Shown: positions 1-9,657 of the stretch, one piece after another
How positions within the stretch are numbered: the stretch's first letter is position 1
How the letters are laid out: each line of letters opens with the position of its first letter
Assembly (NCBI RefSeq): GCF_002632615.1
Contig: NZ_NITZ01000002.1
Span: forward strand, 308,211 to 372,210
DNA from: Xenorhabdus miraniensis
GTDB taxonomy: Bacteria > Pseudomonadota > Gammaproteobacteria > Enterobacterales > Enterobacteriaceae
Direction: 5' to 3'
DNA: 64,000 bases
Made by a program: the position numbers and the translations under genes
Notes under the pieces: generated by a model
What the model saw: only the letters and a program-made list of their open reading frames with translations
Database searches by the model: none
What the model was told of the DNA's origin: nothing

Positions 1-1
1 T

Positions 2-1369
2 TTGGATCTTCCACAGGTTATCCGTTTTATTGAAGCACTTTCCCGCGTTTGTCTGGCTATTCATCATGCCAACGCTGGCTTTATTGTCGCTCCTTTGCTT
101 GGGAAGCCACTTCCATCCATGATTGCGGATTATCGCCGCAGAAATGAGGATAAAGAAGATGACAGTGAAGCAGATTATAAGGCCGCTTTTGTGAATCATT
201 TGATTTCGGCGGATTGGCTGAAAGAAGTTGATCCTTCGTTTGTTCTGTTCAGCGACGAAGAAATGGCGTTATTTGTCGAAAATGCCAGCTTTAATCTTGC
301 GACCAAGCCGTTTAAACCCGCCCGTATTCGCTCGGCTAATGGTCAATCGGTGAGTTTTACGCTGTATCCGATCCCTGTGACCTCAAAAATGATCAAGTCA
401 GCGCTGGCACAAAATGATTTAGAGAGGCTGCGGCATGAAATTGATATCCGTGTTGCTCAGGCTGCGCAGGCCGGTAATACCGTGGTTGGGTTGGGCATGT
501 TTACCTCAATCATTACTAATAATGGTAAGTCAGTAAAAAATAACCAGATAAGCGTGACAACGGGCAATGCTTTGACTGTGGGGATGGGGATTGAAGCCTT
601 ACAAAAGAGCATGTTGCATCAGGATATTAGCCAAATGCGCATAGCAGTGATTGGGGGCGCGGGAAATATCGGCCGTGTTTATGCCGAAATTCTGGGGCCG
701 CAATCTCAGGAAATGGTACTGGTTGGCAGTAATAATCATGGTTCAGTGAAAAAACTGAATGAAGTGAAATACCAGATTTATCAAAACATTCATGAGCAAT
801 TTGTGGTTAATTCTCAGCCTGTTATGGGCGGATTGGCAAAACGTGTAGTGGATTGCCTTTCATCCATGCCCGCGAATTTCCTGACAGGAAAACCGGTGGG
901 TGAGGCGATAGATCACTACCTGAACCAGCACCATGTTGATCAATCCTTCGTTCGTATTTCCCAGAATATTTCTGATATTGAGCATTGTGACGTCATTGTC
1001 TGTGCCGCTAATGCTTCAGAAGCTTTTATTCCGGTAGACAAGATAAAAACAGGGGGCATTGTTTGTGATATTTCTGTGCCGCATAACCTGTCTGATGACG
1101 ATTTAATTAACCGGCCTGATATCCAAATCCTGCGGGGCGGCATTGTCCAGACACCTTATCATGACAGTCTTGATCCCAGAGTCAGAGCCTACTTGGGGGA
1201 AGGGCAGCTTTATGCCTGTATGACGGAAACCATTTTACTGGCACTGGAACAGTACAAAGGGAATTTCTCATACGGGAATATTTCCGCCAGACAAGTTCTC
1301 GACATTATGGCACTTGCCAGAAAACACCGGTTTACCCTCTCTGAAATCAAAGGGAACTCCAGCTTATGA
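2..1369 (+). CDS. Acyl-ACP-reductase-like protein (5' end cut by window)
   Basis: The reading frame is open at the left edge, so the true start is probably outside; 455 residues are visible. The C-terminal half resembles cyanobacterial long-chain acyl-ACP reductase (AAR), which makes fatty aldehydes from acyl-ACP with NADPH. Matching blocks are GLGMFTSIITNNG (about 162-174), TTGNALTVGMG, the Rossmann motif VIGGAGNIG (about 214-222), LRGGIVQTP, and the segment around the AAR active-site cysteine, QLYACMTE (Cys406), followed by a FSYG-type tail. The stop overlaps the next start (ATGA), so it is translationally coupled to a short-chain dehydrogenase. Family membership is from remembered motifs; substrate unknown. 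A shikimate/glutamyl-tRNA-reductase-like dehydrogenase is the looser alternative. Confidence 0.7.
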   Translation: MDLPQVIRFIEALSRVCLAIHHANAGFIVAPLLGKPLPSMIADYRRRNEDKEDDSEADYKAAFVNHLISADWLKEVDPSFVLFSDEEMALFVENASFNLATKPFKPARIRSANGQSVSFTLYPIPVTSKMIKSALAQNDLERLRHEIDIRVAQAAQAGNTVVGLGMFTSIITNNGKSVKNNQISVTTGNALTVGMGIEALQKSMLHQDISQMRIAVIGGAGNIGRVYAEILGPQSQEMVLVGSNNHGSVKKLNEVKYQIYQNIHEQFVVNSQPVMGGLAKRVVDCLSSMPANFLTGKPVGEAIDHYLNQHHVDQSFVRISQNISDIEHCDVIVCAANASEAFIPVDKIKTGGIVCDISVPHNLSDDDLINRPDIQILRGGIVQTPYHDSLDPRVRAYLGEGQLYACMTETILLALEQYKGNFSYGNISARQVLDIMALARKHRFTLSEIKGNSSL

Positions 1370-2142
1370 GTGAGAATATCAGGGATAAAATAACATCCAC
1401 GCCGGAATCTGCTGCACCTTGTGCCATTGTCACTGGCGGCAGCAAAGGCATTGGCCGGGCGGTGGTTTTGAGTTTGTTGGAGAGGGGATATCGGGTCGCT
1501 TTCTGTTATCGCCATGATACTCCCCAAACCGCCGATTTTATTACCCAGATCACGCATGATTTTCCCGGTGTCCTGCCTGTAAGAGCGGATCTGGCCAAGG
1601 CAGAGGATGTCAGCGCATTTATTAAAACCGTGAGTGAGGCATTTGGCTGCATTGACCTTCTGGTCAATAACGTCGGGGTTACAAGGGACGGGTTATTGGC
1701 AACGATGGAAACCAAAGATATTGAGTTATTGATAAACAACAACTTATTAAGTTATATCCTGTGTAGCCGTGAAGTCTTAAAGGCAATGATACCGCAGCGT
1801 CATGGGCATATTATCAATATCTCATCCATTTCAGCCCAACGGCCGAATAAGGGACAATCAATCTATGCTGCGACTAAAGGTGGAATAGAATCATTGACAA
1901 AGGCGCTTGCCGTTGAAGTCGCACCCAAGAATATTCGGGTCAATGCAATTGCCCCCGGGATTATTCAAACAGAGATGTCAGAGAACTTATTAAAAACACA
2001 CAAGGAGTTAATTAATAGCAAAGTATTGCTTAAACGTGTCGGAGTTGTCAGCGAAATTACCTCGGCAGTTCATTTCCTGATGGAAAATCATTACATGACG
2101 GGCGAGGTAATTAATGTCAACGGTGGTCTTGCATTGAGTTAA
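1366..2142 (+). CDS. Short-chain dehydrogenase/reductase (FabG-like)
   Basis: A 258-residue classical SDR. It has the cofactor motif TGGSKGIG (about 23-30), the NNVG structural motif, a catalytic Ser in ISSIS and the YAATK Tyr/Lys pair, then the usual IRVNAIAPG segment. It resembles 3-oxoacyl-ACP reductases, which reduce a keto group with NAD(P)H. It starts inside the preceding stop (ATGA), and its own stop touches the next SDR, so three genes form one operon. Together with the AAR-like protein this suggests modification of an acyl or polyketide chain in the cytoplasm, but the product is unknown. Confidence 0.85.
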   Translation: MSENIRDKITSTPESAAPCAIVTGGSKGIGRAVVLSLLERGYRVAFCYRHDTPQTADFITQITHDFPGVLPVRADLAKAEDVSAFIKTVSEAFGCIDLLVNNVGVTRDGLLATMETKDIELLINNNLLSYILCSREVLKAMIPQRHGHIINISSISAQRPNKGQSIYAATKGGIESLTKALAVEVAPKNIRVNAIAPGIIQTEMSENLLKTHKELINSKVLLKRVGVVSEITSAVHFLMENHYMTGEVINVNGGLALS

Positions 2143-2156
2143 TGAAGGAAAATATC

Positions 2157-2900
2157 ATGTTGACGTTTATTGTAACGGGGGCTGCCAGTGGAATAGGCTA
2201 TGCGGTCTGCCAGAAATTGCTGACGGCTGGCTATCAAGTTATTGCTATTGATATTAATCACGAAGGCTTAAATAAACTGGCAGAACAATCTCCGGGTTTA
2301 ATTGAGACAATTCAAATTAATTTAGTTGATGAAAATGCCATAGCTAATCAATTGATGCCTTTGCTTAAGGAGATCAAATTACAGGGAATAGTGATTAGTC
2401 ATGGTAAAGATAATGACAATGAAATTTGTGATAATGATATTTGGGATTCGATATTGGCGACTAATCTGCATTCAGTCCAACGCCTATTGTCGAATGTTGT
2501 GCCCAATATCATTTCTGGAGGCAGAATTGTCATTATTTCGTCTATTCTTGGTAAGGCAGGAAAGAAACACAATAGCGCTTATTGTGCATCAAAACATGCT
2601 TTACTTGGGTTAACGAAATCGTTGGCTTTGGATTTGGCAGAAAGGCAAATTACCGTAAATGCGGTATTACCTTCTTGGGTAGATACACCAATGTTGTTGG
2701 AAGGCTTAGCGCCACAGGCAAAACTGCTTGGATGTTCAACATCGGCTTTACTCAGGCGCATCGAAAAACGGATCCCGCTGAAGCGATTGGTCAGTCCTGA
2801 GGATGTTGCCAGTACCGTCATGTTTTTCATTTCTTCAGACGCAGCCATGATTACTGCCCAAGGGTTGGTGATTGATGGCGGGGATGGATGTGGAGCATAA
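2157..2900 (+). CDS. Short-chain dehydrogenase/reductase, second of operon
   Basis: 247 residues starting MLTFIVTG. I chose the ATG at 2157 because AAGGA lies 7 nt upstream, rather than the ATG at 2142 that overlaps the previous stop. Motifs: TGAASGIG near the N-terminus, Ser in IISSI, YCASK, and a C-terminal IDGG. The region that is normally NNAG reads SHGKDND, so the structural Asn motif is altered. Probably a NAD(P)-dependent oxidoreductase of an acyl or alcohol substrate, acting with the upstream SDR and the AAR-like protein. A hairpin terminator follows directly. Confidence 0.85.
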   Translation: MLTFIVTGAASGIGYAVCQKLLTAGYQVIAIDINHEGLNKLAEQSPGLIETIQINLVDENAIANQLMPLLKEIKLQGIVISHGKDNDNEICDNDIWDSILATNLHSVQRLLSNVVPNIISGGRIVIISSILGKAGKKHNSAYCASKHALLGLTKSLALDLAERQITVNAVLPSWVDTPMLLEGLAPQAKLLGCSTSALLRRIEKRIPLKRLVSPEDVASTVMFFISSDAAMITAQGLVIDGGDGCGA

Positions 2901-2919
2901 AGGTTAGCCACAATGACGA

Positions 2920-2948
2920 AATCCTCGTTCCCTTTGGGAGCGAGGATT
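2920..2948. terminator. Bidirectional hairpin between the SDR operon and tonB
   Basis: A 13-bp stem (2920-2932 with 2936-2948, one G-U pair) with a TTT loop lies between two convergent genes, 20 bp after the SDR stop and 3 bp before the tonB stop. The T-tracts on both sides are short, so strength is uncertain. Confidence 0.6.
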
Positions 2949-2951
2949 GAT

Positions 2952-3767
2952 TTATCTCAACGCAAAATCGAGTGTTAATGTAACATCCGGTTTCATGCCG
3001 GCAGGTCTGGGGCCAACTGAACTGGCACGATTAATGGCATTGAGTGCTGCGTTATCTAATGTGCTGTTACCGGAAGAACTCACCACGCTGGCAGCGCTTA
3101 ATGTACCATCATCAAGCAGGGTAAAGTTGATCGTGACTGCTCCTTCCTGCTTCATCCTTTTGGCTTTACGGGGATAGTCCTTGTAGCGTTCAATTTCCTG
3201 CCGCAGTCTTGCGTGATAATTATCTACGACACTGTTTCCTTGCCCCACTAAAGGCTGTGAAGTTGTAGCCCGGCTGATACTGCCTTCTGAATGAATTTGA
3301 TCACTGCCATTGGTTTGTTGCTCTGTATGATTATCTTTCTGTATTTGTGGTGATTGAACAGGCTTCGTCTTTGCCACTTCTTGTGGCTTTTCTTTCTGCT
3401 GTTTTTGGCGTTTCTTCGGTTTGTTGGTGTCCAGCGGTTTCTCCGCTTTATTTTCAGGGTGAACCACCTTATCCAGCACGATTGCCGGTTTGGTCGGTGA
3501 TTCCGGTGCCGTCAACAGTGGGAATGGGAGAGAAACCGGTTCCGGCTCATTCTCCCGAGATGGGGCGGCCACCATCGTAATGGATAGCTCCGTCATAGAA
3601 GCGTTGTTGTTGATATGATGAGCAGTGTCATCATACGAAGCATGTCGGTTTAACAGCCATATCAGACTGGTATGCACTAAAATGGCGATCAGGATACCCG
3701 CCAGTAAGCCCTTTTTTGGCATTAATGGAAAAGAGGTGATGGGATTATCCAATATGGCTGTGTTCAT
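2952..3767 (-). CDS. TonB-family energy transducer of the hemophilin locus
   Basis: 271 residues. Residues about 19-39 form one N-terminal transmembrane anchor (LLAGILIAILVHTSLIWLL). A Pro/Lys/Glu-rich periplasmic spacer follows (about 85-160), then a C-terminal TonB domain with the YPRKAKR segment and a GPRPAGM-type end. TonB couples the proton motive force at the inner membrane to outer-membrane receptors. It lies 21 bp downstream of the TonB-dependent receptor and is last in the hemophilin-Slam-receptor-TonB operon, so it probably energises that receptor. SD AGAGA precedes the ATG. Confidence 0.88.
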   Translation of the reverse strand: MNTAILDNPITSFPLMPKKGLLAGILIAILVHTSLIWLLNRHASYDDTAHHINNNASMTELSITMVAAPSRENEPEPVSLPFPLLTAPESPTKPAIVLDKVVHPENKAEKPLDTNKPKKRQKQQKEKPQEVAKTKPVQSPQIQKDNHTEQQTNGSDQIHSEGSISRATTSQPLVGQGNSVVDNYHARLRQEIERYKDYPRKAKRMKQEGAVTINFTLLDDGTLSAASVVSSSGNSTLDNAALNAINRASSVGPRPAGMKPDVTLTLDFALR

Positions 3768-3788
3768 ACTATTCTCTAAAATTAGCCT

Positions 3789-6740
3789 CTAAAACTGACT
3801 GGTCAGACTGAGTTTAAAGGTTCTGCCCGGTGCCGGCATCATCGAACGGGTCAACGGATCGAGATAATAGCGGTTGGTCAGGTTCGTGCCCGTCAGCTCT
3901 ACCGATATGGCTGGCGTAATTTGATAGCTAATATAGGCATCAACGGTGAATACCGGGTTCCAGCGCATTGGGTTGTTGGACTGTCCTTTATAAACATCCG
4001 GCAAAGCATTCATCAGCCATTTTTCATCTTTGTTTTCTGCCTTGCTGTGGTAGAGCATCCGGCTGCCTAACTCCAGTTTTTCATCAAGCAGACGTCCACC
4101 GAGGGTCAGATTGGCTGAGTATTTAGGCTGGATGGAGGTACGTAAATAACCACCGGGAAAACCGCCATCAATACATTCAGGAATGCCGTAGCGATTTTGG
4201 GAATCCATTCTCATGACGGAATTATGGTCACACACTTTGTTTTTCATGTTATAGACCAATCCCATATCGGTGAAGAAACTGCCATTATCGTAACGCGCCT
4301 GTAACTCCAGACCAGCCAGTTTCTGTTTATCTAATTGGGAGAATTTATAAGTATTATCCCTGTCGAAAACATTCTCAATGACCGTGTTGTAGTAAGAGAG
4401 TTTAATATCGGCATGGCGTTCAGCCTCAACTAATTGGCTGAAATCATAGACGAAACCCACTTCTGCGGTTTTGGCGCGTTCAGGTTTAAACTGTTGGCCT
4501 ACGCGGTTAGTTTTGGCGCCTGAAAAACCGACGGTATCTTCAAAAATACTGGGCATTCTGACCGCTTCGGCATAACGGGTATAGATACGGAAATCGTCGG
4601 TGACATAGGCGGTAGCAGAGAAGGTTGGAGCCCAAGCGTGATCCTTACGCTTTGAAGGCGCTTCCCAGGGATCGTCAACATCAGGGCCTGATATACCATT
4701 TGCATTAACCCTTGTGCCGTATTCATATTTATAGACTTCTTTACCGCTTATTGGGTCGATAACCTTTTCATTCATATCCAGTTGACCATTGAAATAGGGG
4801 TTATCGCTTTTATTGAGCTGGCCGTTATTGGGATCGTAATTCCAAGTGAATCCTTCCTTAGCCATATAACGTTTTTGCCCACCACGTTCTGTTTCAAGGG
4901 ATATTCCCTTTATTTTATTACGTATTTCTCTTTTTTCTTTCCTGCTGAGTTTGGAATAGTAGTCGTCATCCGACCATTTCTTGAGATAATCAGCTTCTTC
5001 TGCTGTCGGTGTTCGAAAGTAACTCATTTGATGCCCAATGATTTCCTTCTGTTTTTCGTAACGTCCATCTCTTGCGGCGCGTCGTTCAGTGAGAAAATCA
5101 TCTTTAGACCAATAGGAAACACGTTTGGCTCCAGCGCTCAATGCCAGCCATGAAGTGGGTCGCCAGTCAAAGTTAAAGGCAAGATTGATTTCCTGACGTT
5201 GCCCTTTCCTGGCTGGTGACTGGAAGAAATACATATTATAGGGATTGTAGCCATCACTAGAGTTAAGGCGTTCACGTTGGAAATTCCCCATCAAAGTCAG
5301 ATCCAAATGACGGGTAAGTTCAAATTTATTTGAGATATCCAGTCCCCAACGGTTATTTTGAGCATTGGTGACAGAGGTATTTATCAATGTGCCATCAATA
5401 TTGGGATTCCTGCCTGCGGTGCCCAGTTCCCATTTATAATCTCTGTCAACCGGGCTACGGGGATATCCACCTGCGGTGTTGGTGTTACTCGTCGTGCGGG
5501 TTGTCCACAGATTCATGTCGAAATCGATATAGGGGTTATTGGCGGGATGCCATTTATAGGTCAGGTAGGCGGCTTGTTGACGGGCATTGGCTAATGACCA
5601 TTGGGGAACCACATTGTCTCCAGCAAATACCATTGCCAGCCTTGAAGGCATAATATCGCCGAACTCCATTCGCGTATTGCGAAAACCCAGTTGCAGGGCT
5701 TGGTCATCGGTAAAATGCCAAGTGTTTTTTATTAACACGGAGCGCATTTCACTGGAAGTATTGGGAACTTCATTGCCGGGGCGATAAATACGGGCTGCAA
5801 ATGGCAGATAAGGATCTAAACTGTTTAAGGCGCCTGTCATGAGTTTTTCATCAGCGGCTGTAATGGGTTCATCATAACGATGAGCACCTCCCTTGCCGGC
5901 AAAATAGTTACCCTGACGGCGATAAGCATAGGCCAGCATTAAATCAAAATATTCCTGCCGTGTGCCCACTGCGAGACGGAAAGCATTATCTTTGAAGCCA
6001 AACAGCTTATTGTCTTTTGACGAATGCGGGGTAATTTTCAATGCAGGATCGGTTTCGGCATCGCTGTGGATAAAACCGGGAATATCACGGTAGTCCTGCC
6101 CCAATGACAGGGAAGGCGTACGTTCTCTCACGGAGTTGCTGCTGGTTTCCAGTTTGGTATTGATACCGAAGGTTTCTCCTTCTGGTACGACATCATCAAT
6201 GGTCAATGTTTTGATGGAGACTGCACCACCGATTGATCCTTTCACTCTGCGGTTCAGAGAGGGGCCTTTTTCGATTTCGATGCTACTGATCAGGTTTGGA
6301 TCGATGTAGTTGCGGTTATTGGCACCATGATAACCCCGCCCTACGGTAATCGCCTGTTCTGTACCATCAATGGTGACGGGAATGCGCCCCTGTCCCTGAA
6401 CACCCCGGATATTGATATCCAACGCGCCACCATTACGGGCATCGCCGCTGTATACGCCAACCGCGCCTTTAATTAAATCGGCAGGAGAAGTCCCCTTATA
6501 GCGTTCTATTTCCTTTTTGCCGATATAAATATTGGCGATATCTTTGTCATAGACCGCGTTATAACCCTCTTCATCTTTATCGCTTTTATCCGTGACATGA
6601 ATCTTGCCCAGATCTGTTTTGCCGCTTGAGGTTGTGACTGTCGGTTTGGATTCGGCAAACAGGGGCGGTGCTGCCAGTGAAAATGCCAGTGACAATGCAA
6701 TTGTGATAGGGGTGAATTGTGTTTTAACTCGGTATGCCAT
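3789..6740 (-). CDS. TonB-dependent outer-membrane receptor (heme/hemophore type)
   Basis: 983 residues from the ATG at 6740. Upstream in-frame ATG (6773) and TTG (6776) codons would add up to 12 residues, but the chosen start gives a clean signal peptide (MAYRVKTQFTPITIALSLAF, cleavage after LFA). A plug domain follows (ADLIKGAVGVYSGDARNGGALDINIRG region), then a 22-strand-type barrel ending in TSQF with a terminal Phe. It resembles hemoglobin/transferrin/lactoferrin receptors. It lies in an operon with hemophilin, Slam and TonB, so I infer that it imports heme delivered by the secreted hemophore. The ligand is inferred from context. Confidence 0.85.
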   Translation of the reverse strand: MAYRVKTQFTPITIALSLAFSLAAPPLFAESKPTVTTSSGKTDLGKIHVTDKSDKDEEGYNAVYDKDIANIYIGKKEIERYKGTSPADLIKGAVGVYSGDARNGGALDINIRGVQGQGRIPVTIDGTEQAITVGRGYHGANNRNYIDPNLISSIEIEKGPSLNRRVKGSIGGAVSIKTLTIDDVVPEGETFGINTKLETSSNSVRERTPSLSLGQDYRDIPGFIHSDAETDPALKITPHSSKDNKLFGFKDNAFRLAVGTRQEYFDLMLAYAYRRQGNYFAGKGGAHRYDEPITAADEKLMTGALNSLDPYLPFAARIYRPGNEVPNTSSEMRSVLIKNTWHFTDDQALQLGFRNTRMEFGDIMPSRLAMVFAGDNVVPQWSLANARQQAAYLTYKWHPANNPYIDFDMNLWTTRTTSNTNTAGGYPRSPVDRDYKWELGTAGRNPNIDGTLINTSVTNAQNNRWGLDISNKFELTRHLDLTLMGNFQRERLNSSDGYNPYNMYFFQSPARKGQRQEINLAFNFDWRPTSWLALSAGAKRVSYWSKDDFLTERRAARDGRYEKQKEIIGHQMSYFRTPTAEEADYLKKWSDDDYYSKLSRKEKREIRNKIKGISLETERGGQKRYMAKEGFTWNYDPNNGQLNKSDNPYFNGQLDMNEKVIDPISGKEVYKYEYGTRVNANGISGPDVDDPWEAPSKRKDHAWAPTFSATAYVTDDFRIYTRYAEAVRMPSIFEDTVGFSGAKTNRVGQQFKPERAKTAEVGFVYDFSQLVEAERHADIKLSYYNTVIENVFDRDNTYKFSQLDKQKLAGLELQARYDNGSFFTDMGLVYNMKNKVCDHNSVMRMDSQNRYGIPECIDGGFPGGYLRTSIQPKYSANLTLGGRLLDEKLELGSRMLYHSKAENKDEKWLMNALPDVYKGQSNNPMRWNPVFTVDAYISYQITPAISVELTGTNLTNRYYLDPLTRSMMPAPGRTFKLSLTSQF

Positions 6741-6799
6741 TGATATCTTTCGCCTCGATTTGTCAATTATCATCAAAAATAAAAATCATCAGATTTTGA

Positions 6800-8272
6800 T
6801 TAAAAATACTTTTCCAGCCTTACCAGCACTTCGTTTTTGTTATAGCTGTACAACCAACTCACATTGCTGTGATTGCGTCGATGGCGGAAAGTGAAAGAAG
6901 GTGTCATTCCCCATATTTCAGCGGCAGGGACTTTAATGACGGCGGTATAGATCTGTTCTGTATCCTGACGTCTGGTATCCCATGAGGCTAAGTAGGCCCC
7001 AAAACGCCGTTCCTTCAACGTGGCAAATAGCGAACCATTAATACCGGGATAGAGCTGTCCGGCGATGCCTGCCCGAACGCCCCATTGCTGATAGCGATCC
7101 ACAGGATATTGGTTATTGTCCCGATATAGCCAGTCGCCACCGCCAAACAGGACAAAATCTTTGCTAAGGGCATGGGATAGGGTGAGATAAGTTGAGGAAA
7201 GAGCACCATCTTTCCGACGGAGATTCTGCTGATGACGTAGTTTTTTATGTTCAAGTTCAACATTCAGAGCGGTTTGGGGCGTGAATATCCATCGCCATTC
7301 TGTTTTGGCGCCGGTGGCATGGTAGTAGGTATCACCTGCACGTTGTTTATATTCGAACAGAGGACCAAAGGAGAAATCGTGACTTCTGCTTTTATAGCTG
7401 TATCCGCTGACCATCAGGAACGTATTTTCGTTCTCATCATGATGATCACGATAATTTTCGCCATAAATCAGGCCGCGGCCAAAAATGCCATGATGACCAA
7501 CAAGCTGGTAGCGTCGGCTTAATGTTGCGTCATAAGACATGCCCCATGCTTTAATGGCTTTGGGTATTTGTCGTTTAAAGAGTTGATTCGTAATTGGGTC
7601 TTTCTGGTAGGTAGGTCCTTGATCAGGGGACATATTCACATTATCGTTATAGGCATAACCCGCCGAAAAAGAGCCGCGCCAGCCATTTCTCAGATCTATC
7701 GCTTCCAGATAGCTGTTAATGTTCTTCAAGACGGCTTCGGGTAACTGCTTTTCTTTATTCAATCCAGTAAATAGCTGCTCGGCTTCGCGATTTTTATGAT
7801 CCTCAAAATAGACACGCGCCAGTTCCAGTTTTATACGGGGAAAATCGGGTTGTTGATTCAGAATCTGTTGATAATGATAGGCAGCAAGAGCTAAGTCTCC
7901 CTCAAGGCGTGCCAACCCACCCTGGGCAAAATTGACCAACATAACATCATACCCCGGTAGTTTTTGGTAAGCCGCCAGAAAGCGTTTGACGTCCGGCCAC
8001 TGCTGGTGGTTAATGGCAAGGAATAAAGCCTGACCGATATCATCAATATTATTTTCAACCTGAAATGTTTGCCCATTAATCACAATTAATGAAGCGTCAT
8101 TTCCAATGAAAACAGGATCAGGTGTAATCAGATTGGTTTCATTTTCCTGTTGGTTATGTTGTGCTTCTTGCCAGATTTTTCGTGGAGTATCTTCATCGGC
8201 ATAAACGGGCAGGGAGAGGCACAGAGCCATCAGTGCCACTGATAATATTGGCGTTGTTCTATTGTCAGACAT
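6800..8272 (-). CDS. Slam-family outer-membrane secretor (type XI secretion)
   Basis: 490 residues. A signal peptide (cleavage near VYA) is followed by an N-terminal TPR-like helical region (about 70-190, with LARVYFEDHKNREAEQLF) and a C-terminal barrel domain (DUF560-like) ending in LEKYF with a terminal Phe. Slam proteins move TbpB-like or hemophilin-like cargo across the outer membrane. The cargo gene is immediately upstream, separated by a strong hairpin. The start has no clear Shine-Dalgarno (TTTCCCG precedes ATG), which would keep synthesis low relative to the cargo. A second, shorter paralog lies at 10419-11795. Confidence 0.87.
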   Translation of the reverse strand: MSDNRTTPILSVALMALCLSLPVYADEDTPRKIWQEAQHNQQENETNLITPDPVFIGNDASLIVINGQTFQVENNIDDIGQALFLAINHQQWPDVKRFLAAYQKLPGYDVMLVNFAQGGLARLEGDLALAAYHYQQILNQQPDFPRIKLELARVYFEDHKNREAEQLFTGLNKEKQLPEAVLKNINSYLEAIDLRNGWRGSFSAGYAYNDNVNMSPDQGPTYQKDPITNQLFKRQIPKAIKAWGMSYDATLSRRYQLVGHHGIFGRGLIYGENYRDHHDENENTFLMVSGYSYKSRSHDFSFGPLFEYKQRAGDTYYHATGAKTEWRWIFTPQTALNVELEHKKLRHQQNLRRKDGALSSTYLTLSHALSKDFVLFGGGDWLYRDNNQYPVDRYQQWGVRAGIAGQLYPGINGSLFATLKERRFGAYLASWDTRRQDTEQIYTAVIKVPAAEIWGMTPSFTFRHRRNHSNVSWLYSYNKNEVLVRLEKYF

Positions 8273-8313
8273 CGGGAAACCAGACCAAAAAGCTCACGTT
8301 ATTAAAAATAAAA

Positions 8314-8347
8314 CAGAGAACAGTGCCAAAAATGGCACTGTTCTCTG
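8314..8347 (-). terminator. Intercistronic hairpin between hemophilin and Slam
   Basis: A perfect 15-bp stem (8314-8328 with 8333-8347) and an AAAA loop. On the minus strand it is followed by GTTTTATTTTT. It sits after the hemophilin stop and before the Slam start, so it is probably a partial terminator that lets most transcripts end after the abundant secreted protein. The second hemophilin/Slam pair has an equivalent hairpin. Confidence 0.8.
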
Positions 8348-8359
8348 AAAAATTAATGA

Positions 8360-9100
8360 TTATTGTTTAGAACCACCGAAAGCAGTATCTTTGGAGTGAT
8401 CACCATCAAATGTGGTATATCCGGCCAGACTGGCGGCACTGTCACCAAAGAAATGACCTTCAGTTATCCCTTTAAGATCACCGATCTTGGCGTCGCCCTC
8501 AAACTTGGCATCGGCATAGATATCTGCATCAATATTTATCGTCATCGCTGCATTTGCCATTGAACCGATCAAAGTTTTCTCACCAAAATCTGCGGTTAAT
8601 GTACCGGATAGGGCATTGTCACCGTTGTATTGGTTAATACCTGTCACCGTATAAGTTGCTGTACCGTCGGTTGGAATATTGGTGGTAATGTCTTTACCTG
8701 AATAGTAAGCCGTATGGGTTTTATCCGATGCGCCACCCGTCTGTGACCATTCACCAAAGTAAACATCTGCATTGGCAACTTTACTGAAATGGAATACCCC
8801 CATACCGCTGTGAGTGCCGGGTGCACCTGCCATTGAGATATTATGAATACCATTGTTGTCAGCAGATGCCATGCGAGTCAAACCGGCAAAGCCTGTGATT
8901 TGACCACTATAAACGGAACTGACACCAATACCAGGTTCACCACTTTTGCCGCCGTGTGGGCCTGAACCGAGTTCGGTTTCACCAACTGTAATGTAAGATG
9001 GCGTGCTTATCTGGCTCTGACCAAATCCAACGGCTGCCTGAGCTTGTGCCATAAATCCCAATGTGCCTAAAGCGGCGACTAATACGTTTATCTTTTTCAT
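8360..9100 (-). CDS. Secreted hemophilin-like hemophore (Slam cargo)
   Basis: 246 residues with a signal peptide (MKKINVLVAALGTLGFMAQA, cleavage after AQA). The N-terminal part (about 24-140) is the presumed heme-binding handle. The C-terminal part is a TbpB-like 8-strand barrel, recognised by the ending HFFGDSAASLAGYTTF and AFGGSK. Proteins of this architecture are exported by Slam and scavenge heme. SD GAGG lies 7 nt upstream of ATG. It is the first gene of the heme operon, under a candidate Fur box. Heme-binding histidines cannot be assigned from sequence alone; HNIS and GVFHFS are possible regions. A paralog lies at 11933-12640. Confidence 0.85.
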   Translation of the reverse strand: MKKINVLVAALGTLGFMAQAQAAVGFGQSQISTPSYITVGETELGSGPHGGKSGEPGIGVSSVYSGQITGFAGLTRMASADNNGIHNISMAGAPGTHSGMGVFHFSKVANADVYFGEWSQTGGASDKTHTAYYSGKDITTNIPTDGTATYTVTGINQYNGDNALSGTLTADFGEKTLIGSMANAAMTINIDADIYADAKFEGDAKIGDLKGITEGHFFGDSAASLAGYTTFDGDHSKDTAFGGSKQ

Positions 9101-9202
9101 GATTATCCTCGTTTGGAATGGGGGATCCCTCGTTACCCAATCTTAAAAACGGCCTGAGATATTGCGCGAAAAAAACGTACACCGTTCAGATGATAATGTA
9201 AA

Positions 9203-9217
9203 TGATAATTATTACTA
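9203..9217 (-). promoter_or_regulatory. Candidate Fur box upstream of the hemophilin operon
   Basis: TGATAATTATTACTA matches the 7-1-7 Fur consensus TGATAATNATTATCA at 12 of 14 defined positions. An overlapping TGATAATG lies at 9191-9198. It is about 100 bp upstream of the hemophilin start, which fits iron repression of the whole heme-acquisition operon. No equally good site precedes the second hemophilin gene. Confidence 0.7.
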
Positions 9218-9657
9218 TTTGTGGCGCTTTGTGTGGGGTTTAATGATGATTTTTTTGTGCAATTAATTGAATTTTAATTATTTATTTTGTTTTTTGGTGA
9301 GAAGGGAATAATCTAAATTTTTGCTAAAAATGTGATACAGTTAGATTTAATCACCTAATATTATTGTGTTATTAACAATATAATTATCAATCAAATAATA
9401 ACTTATGTATAAAGTGTTACTGATATAAATATTCATGTAATTAATTTTATAAATTGGATTTTATTTTTTCTTGTTAAGGGTAATTAGCTCTTTGTTGTAG
9501 AAAATAATCGCCTATGATTAAATTAAATATCAAAGAATAAAGTAATGACATATTGTTAACTTGTTATTTTATTTTCTGATGATAAGAAGTTTAAATATAT
9601 TTTTCTATGATTTTTATCTATTTTTCTGGCTAAGAGAGTTTTAATAGGAGCTTTATC
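9218..9657. other. AT-rich divergent intergenic region
   Basis: No gene is visible. The stretch is very AT-rich and must hold the promoters of the leftward hemophilin operon and the rightward GNAT-like gene. A short block near 9553-9580 (ATTGTTAACTTGTT) recurs near 17033-17046, upstream of the deleted GNAT copy. Confidence 0.5.

Noticed and set aside
6741..6776. Upstream TTG/ATG starts for the TonB-dependent receptor
   Set aside because: The ATG at 6740 gives a normal signal peptide directly at the N-terminus.
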